The position numbers were made by a program, and so were the translations under genes. Positions 59,067 to 64,000 of a stretch of DNA of 64,000 nucleotides are shown here, one piece after another. Source of the DNA: Gracilaria gracilis (taxonomy: Eukaryota > Rhodophyta > Florideophyceae > Gracilariales > Gracilariaceae); NCBI GenBank assembly GCA_030374805.1, contig JARGSG010000241.1, positions 186,001 through 250,000 on the forward strand, in the 5' to 3' direction. The notes beneath the pieces were generated by a model. The model searched no databases. It worked only from the letters and a program-made list of their open reading frames with translations, and was not told the DNA's origin. How positions within the stretch are numbered: the first letter of the stretch is position 1; each line of letters opens with the position of its first letter.

Positions 59067-59834
59067 TGTAGTGCAACGCCCTCCGATGGAGGTTTCTGAC
59101 TACTTAGTCATATTCCGACCTGTCGGGCGGGTGCTCCAAATGGGAGTGTATGAATAGTAACAACCAATCTAGTTGGAAGGACACGTGGGATACGGTTGAG
59201 CCAGGAGGTTTGCAACGTACACGTGGAACCGGCGTCACGGCGCGTGGGTAATTACCACTGGGCTTGGGCCTAACTTAGTAAGTTTATTTAATTAGTGTTG
59301 GTGCGAGCTCACTACTTAGCCCAGTGGCGACCTCACCGCCGTGCACAGTAAAGTTCCCCCAACCAGGGTTGACTCTATACTTCTTCGCCTTCGGCGGTCA
59401 TCTACTCCTTCAAGGAGAGAGACTCCGTTGCCTACGGGTAGTGTATCCTCCCTGCTTCACCTAACAGGACCCATTCGTGGGAGTGTTTTCCGCCTGTGTC
59501 GCGTTCGACCCTGTACAGGGATAACCCCGGTGTTTACCGTAGCCTCCTTGCCCTTTCCTCCTTTTCCTTCTTTCCATCCCCCGCACTCGCGGATTCCTTT
59601 TCTCTTTCCCCACTTCCGTGGACTCGTGCCTCTCTCGAGGGCCCGTTCACCCACACACGTTTTGCCAGCACCGATCCTTGCTCAACTCTCTACGCCCGTC
59701 GTGACGGCTTGGCCTCGGCTTACACCCGACTTCGTCGTGCCTTGCCAGAGAGGCTCTGTCTGCTGACTACCCTCCTACGGAGGAAGACCTCGGACGTCTT
59801 CGTGGTGTCTTTCCGCCTCTGGCGTTGCACTACA
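59067..59834 (+). repeat. Gypsy 3' LTR (768 bp)
   Basis: TGTAGTGCAACGCC through GTTGCACTACA, the direct repeat of 37173-37941. It is followed by the second TACGC (59835-59839). Confidence 0.95.
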
Positions 59835-59839
59835 TACGC

Positions 59840-60281
59840 AGAGCTTGGTAGGTGATCAAACCGTACCTCACCTGGAGAGAGTGACCAGGGATCAGGGATT
59901 CGGACCTCTAGGGTAACCGAAGCTAGATAACTCCTGCCAGTGGACCGGCTGCTTCTTCATCTTGTTTATTGTTTTCCGGGCTTGAGTTCTGTCTCACCCG
60001 TGAGTATACTTCAGGCGTAGAGTACCCGAACTCCGCCTGTGATCGCGTACGGGACACGTCTCTACGAGCGTTGTAGACTTCGTCACACGGTCTCCGCTGG
60101 CGCCCTCGCTGTTGAGTGTTGAGACTACTCCACTTCAGCTTTTACCCTCTTTGTGGAACATAAGCATTAAGTCCCTTACTCCGCTTCTAATCTTCTCTGT
60201 CATCGACACTTTTGCTCTTCTTCTCTGTTCTCTTCTTAGTTTCCTGTATCTGGTCGCAACTGGGAAGAGAAGTCTTGGACA
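59840..60281 (+). mobile_element. Copia leader, second part
   Basis: Continuation of the copia 5' LTR/leader after the gypsy element. A candidate primer-binding site TGGCGCCCTCGC lies at 60098. The nearest preceding ACA (60085-60087) could end the LTR, giving a total LTR of about 1.3 kb. The pyrimidine-rich 5' untranslated region runs to the gag ATG at 60282. No other gene is seen. Confidence 0.5.
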
Positions 60282-61349
60282 ATGTCGGACTCTGAAAGGG
60301 AAAGCGAGACAAACTCTGGTGTGAAGATTCCCCACTTCCATGGAAAGCGCGGGGAGGATTACGCACTTTGGAGGCATCGTCTCCGTGCCACATGTCACAT
60401 CAAAGCTGTCTGGAATGTTGTGAACCCCGATGCTGAACACTCAATGTCAAATGAAACTACCACAACTGATGGTCAGGAATCATCTGCGGACGCCATCTGC
60501 ACTTTTTCCAAACGTGAAAAGGCTTGCAGAATCATCATTTGTGCTCTTGGCGATGCTCCCTTACGTTTTGTTATGGATGTCGATGACGATCCGGCACGGA
60601 TGCTCAAGTTGTTGGACGCACGTTACGCATCTAATCGCACGGTGTCCAGGATCGCGGTTCAGACCCAGCTGTTCCGTATGTCCTATAATGGTCAGAACAT
60701 GTCTGAGTATGTCGACCTGTTTACGGCCTTGTTCTCGCAGTTGGATTGCATGGGCAAGGATGCCGCTGTGCCGGAATCACATAAGGCCCCCATGCTCTTG
60801 GCTCTTACTGATCCGCAAAGTTCTTTGGAGTCTATGGCAGCCGCTTTGTGCACCAAGGAAATATCCGAACTAACACGGGACTACGTTGCTACGACTCTCA
60901 TTGATGAGTACAATGCCCGGCATATGACTTCCGGGCGTAGTCGTATTCGGAAAAGGGGCAAAGGAAAAGCGTCTGGTAGGCAGTCCGGTACTTCTGCGAG
61001 TGGCACCAGACGAGATGAGAATGGCTCCGATGATGCTCCAACCGCTCGCGCACTCGCGGCTGGTGCCAACAATGGTCATCAATGCGAATTTTGTGGTCGT
61101 GATGCACATACAATGGACCGATGCTTTATGAACCCAGACAATCCGGATAACCATCTACCAAAGTGTATTCTGGAAAAACTGACAGTCAAGACAAAAGAAA
61201 GATCTAGTGGATCCAAAACATCTGGAAAGTTCTCTGGCAAGTCATCCAAGATCGAAATAGCGGGAATGTCTATGGAAAAGGCGACGGTTCCACCTCCAAC
61301 CCAGATAGAAATGGACACATATGCTGAAAGCGGCGCTACCTCGCACTAG
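60282..61349 (+). mobile_element. Copia gag region
   Basis: Starts MSDSERESETNSGVKIP at 60282. The gag-like helical region has YALWRHRLRATCHI, LLDARYASNRTVSRIAVQTQ and QNMSEYVDLFTALFSQLD, the UBN2-type gag pattern of copia elements. A basic RSRIRKRGKGKASGR region is followed by a zinc knuckle CEFCGRDAHTMDRC (about 61084-61125). The start of the protease (ESGATSH) is at the end. Confidence 0.85.
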
Positions 61350-62843
61350 TTCCACTCGGTTTCCGACTTGATTCCTAGCGCACTGCATGATGTGGAGGAG
61401 CTCTCTATACAGCTTGCGGATAAGACTTGTGTGTCTGCAACCCAGCGTGGAGATGTGATACTCCCGTTTGGGAATGTGAACTTGCGCGTGCCCGATGCTT
61501 TATTGGTTCCATCCATTGAGTACAACTTGGTATCTGTTGGATGCATGGCCGACAAACAGATCAAGTCACGGTTCCAATCCGCAGACGTTCGTCTGATTCA
61601 TGAAATTGGCTTTTTCATTGGGTCAGGAGAACGCGATAAACATTCTGGACTTTACAATCTGCCAGAATCGGTACTGCATTTTACTCACGAACACGGTCTT
61701 CTCTCCAGCCAAGTTGAGTTAGATTGTGCGTTGAAGGCCTCAAAGACTGCTTTGACACAATTATGGCACCGCGGACTTGCGCACATGAACCCGAGGGATT
61801 TGCAGGTAGTCCACAAACATGCAGATGGAGTTCCAAGTTTGGCGCAGATGGAGGAGGTGTGTCGGCCCTGCCGCCTTGGAAAAGCACACAAACTTCCATT
61901 TCCTGGCACGTTTGTTCGTGAATCGCCTGTTGGTGACAAAGTGCACACTGACATTATGGGTCCACTCACTCCGTCGTTCCCAGACAGATTTAGGTATGCG
62001 TCGGCATTCGTGGATGACCACTCGCATTATGTGATCATTGGATTCATGATACATCGCAGCGAGATCAGTGATGTATACGACGGTGTTGCGCTGAAGCTCA
62101 AGCAGCTTGGAGGAGCTGTGGTAAAGAAGCTGCATTCTGATGATGCCAAGGAGTATATTGCACTGCACGAAAACAAACAACATGGGTTTGAGGATGCATC
62201 ATTCTCACCTCCGTATACTCCGGAGCACAATTCAATTGCCGAGCGCATCAATCGAACCATGGAGGAACCTGCTCAAGCTATGCTCACTCAGGCCGATCTA
62301 CCGGAATGTTTGTGGGTCTTTGCATTGAAACATGTACTATTTGTGCGGAACCGCGTTCCACATTCAGCAACTGGAAGTACTCTATACTCTTTAATGACTG
62401 GGAACAGACCGACTTTGAAGCATACTCGTGTGCTTGGATGTGCTGCTTTCGTACTGAAGATGATCGAAGGAACCAAGTTCGAGTCGCGTGCACTTGAGGG
62501 GGTGTACTTGCAGACTCTTGAGCATGGTGTCTTTGACATTCTGTTTGGGCATAATGATGGTCTACCGCGTACCATACGCTCGCGTCATGTCACATTTGGT
62601 GAGGATTCGTTCCCAGGCGCAGAGCACTCAGAGGAGTACATGGATGATGAGAGTGCATCCGACACTGACTACAGTGTTGATTCTGGACCATGCTCTGACT
62701 CTGATGGCTCGTGCTCGGAAGATTCTGACGAGGTAGATCTGGATCACATCTATGGCAGTATGAGTGTCTCTGATGAAGGCTCCGAAGAAATGGGGGACGA
62801 AGCACTACTTGCACCAAGTAATGAAGACATCGATGGTGACTAA
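61350..62843 (+). mobile_element. Copia protease/integrase region
   Basis: The protease continuation is followed by the GAG-pre-integrase segment (LWHRGLAHMNPRDL, CRPCRLGKAHKLPF, Cys/His zinc-binding) and the integrase core with VHTDIMGPLTPSF, LHSDDAKEYIALH and PEHNSIAERINRTMEE (Asp, Asp, Glu). An acidic linker ends the segment. Integrase before reverse transcriptase defines Ty1/copia. Confidence 0.88.
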
Positions 62844-64000
62844 CAACATGTTGGCAGTGACAACTCTAGTGATGAAAGTGACAATGAGCTTGAAACCAAC
62901 AATGACCACGATACTCCTGGTGATACGACGGAAGTTACTGAGACATCGCGGTACCCGCAGCGTACGCGCCGTGCACCACGCAGGTGGTTCATGGCTGGTT
63001 CTGCAAAGTCACCTGCAATTGAGGTTACCACAAGTGATGAACCCACTCTTAAGAAAGCAATGTCCGAAACGCCTACAGAGCAAAGCCTATGGCGAGCAGC
63101 CATTGAAGATGAGCTTGCATCACTTGAGTCGAAGAATACTTGGGAAGAGGACAAATCGCCCTCACAGCAACCACTCCCCACACACATTGTGCTCAAGGTC
63201 AAGCGTAATGCAGATGGTTCGGTGGAACGCTTCAAGGCTCGAGTCGTGCCCGGTGGTAATTACCAAACCCTTGGTGAGAACTACATGGAAACCTATGCCC
63301 CCGTGGTGTTGTTTGGCATAGTACGTTTCTTCCTCTACTTGACGCTATGCTTGCAAATGTACATCGCTCAGGTCGATGTGAAAACTGCATTCCTTAACGG
63401 CGATCTGGACGAAGATGGTTGGGTGATGTCGCCAAGGGGAGTTCCTGGACTGGGCTCACGATGTTATAAGCTTCAAAAGGCAATGTACGGGCTGAAACAA
63501 GCACACTTGGAATGACACACTAAGTTCACTCGCGATCTTGGAGCCATTGGTTTTGAAGAGCTACCAAGTGCACCTTGTGTGTTCCGCCGGGCCAGTAAAC
63601 ACAAAGGATACGCATACATTCTTGTGTCTGTGGACTATCTGATAATCTTCACTCCTTGTGCGGAAAAGCGGTGTGGGATCTTGGAGGAGCTTCGCAGTTT
63701 GTACGAGATTCGTGTGGAAGACAAAGTAACTCTGTATCTTGGTGTGGAACTCACTTGGAGCATAGACGACGAAGGTCGTTTGACTGGGGTGCAACTTAGC
63801 CAACCGTTGTACATCAAAGGAATGCGTCGACGCTTCGGTCTCGACCAGTGCAAGCCAGCTTGCAGTCCAATGGTAGAATCTTTCTTCACTGGACTTGCGG
63901 AGGAGGAAGACAAATCACCTCAAGATGTGCAGCTTTATCAGCAGATGATCGGGTCTCTGCTGTATTTGGCACTTTGCACTCGCGTGAACATTCTCGCACC
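62844..64000 (+). mobile_element. Copia reverse transcriptase region, runs off window
   Basis: An acidic linker is followed by SLWRAAIEDELASLESKNTW, GSVERFKARVVPGG, QVDVKTAFLNGDL, LQKAMYGLKQA and the region around VSVDYLIIFTP, in copia order, with the later part QLSQPLYIKGMRRRFGL and YQQMIGSLLYLAL reaching base 64000. RNase H and the 3' LTR are beyond the window. Confidence 0.85.

Larger units (their letters stand above)
37173..59834 (+). mobile_element. Ty3/gypsy LTR retrotransposon, full span, with large internal insertion
   Basis: Bounded by direct LTRs that both begin TGT and end ACA, flanked by TACGC. The order is LTR, gag, (insert), reverse transcriptase, RNase H, integrase, 3' region with an antisense frame, purine tract, LTR. 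Domain order with integrase after RNase H is that of Ty3/gypsy. Removing the 11.7-kb insert leaves about 11 kb. The LTRs differ at roughly 7 percent of sites by eye, most of it in the first 270 bp, so insertion was not recent. It is broken, with in the order of ten interruptions besides the insertions. Confidence 0.93.
36089..64000 (+). mobile_element. Ty1/copia LTR retrotransposon, partial (runs off right edge), split by a nested gypsy element
   Basis: The left end is placed at TGTTGATGC (36089), exactly where palindrome homology ends. Leader sequence continues to 37172, is interrupted by the gypsy element, and resumes at 59840. Coding parts follow at 60282 onward. The 3' LTR is outside the window, so the age cannot be estimated. 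The visible coding region carries only a few interruptions. It is younger than the palindrome and older than the gypsy insertion. Confidence 0.75.

Noticed and set aside
1-64000. CRISPR arrays, tRNA, rRNA genes or bacterial operons
   Set aside because: No regularly spaced short repeats, no recognisable tRNA or rRNA signatures and no operon layout were seen. The direct repeats found are LTRs, a coding minisatellite and hairpin units.

Overview
The window looks like nuclear DNA of an intron-poor alga, most likely a red alga. The best host-type gene is a one-exon ketopantoate-reductase-like protein of a kind I associate with algae and plants (1203-2039). Almost everything else is mobile DNA. I saw no rRNA or tRNA gene, CRISPR array or bacterial operon. 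The lineage is an inference; no rRNA or organelle marker is present. | Layout: 1-689 is the start of a coiled-coil protein that runs off the left edge, and 1203-2039 is the reductase-like gene. A giant imperfect palindrome fills 4769-36088: left arm about 4769-18609, right arm about 22256-36088, centre near 20430. Each arm carries the same large DNA-transposon gene set. From the centre outward these are a zinc-finger KDZ/Plavaka-like transposase, a basic and coiled-coil protein on the opposite strand, a DNA N6A/N4C-type methyltransferase joined to a SET domain, a 2-kb intergenic hub packed with hairpins, and a divergently transcribed protein with a ParB-like motif and (whole only on the left, continuing to 2244) a 2-oxoglutarate/Fe(II) dioxygenase domain. 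The copies are eroded, and several interruptions are shared by both arms, so decay began before the inverted duplication. The palindrome centre (18610-22255) holds two inverted, more diverged Ty3/gypsy relics. | At 36089 the right arm is cut by a Ty1/copia element that starts with TGT and runs past the right end of the window. A Ty3/gypsy element (37173-59834, paired 769- and 768-bp LTRs, 5-bp target duplication TACGC) sits inside the copia leader. The gypsy is split by an insert of about 11.7 kb (about 40530-52262) that carries a CACTA/EnSpm transposon, a fold-back MITE and pieces of host genes: an inositol polyphosphate kinase, a ZNHIT2-like HIT zinc-finger protein and probably an aldose 1-epimerase. 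The order of events reads directly: palindrome, then copia, then gypsy, then insert. | How the genes may work together (inference): the palindromic element pairs a possible chromatin and DNA-methylation writer (methyltransferase-SET) with a possible modified-base oxidase (ParB-like and dioxygenase). Both are driven from one shared promoter hub made of repeated palindromes that such a ParB-like protein could bind. This looks like a self-encoded epigenetic control module of a giant DNA transposon and is the main item for follow-up.
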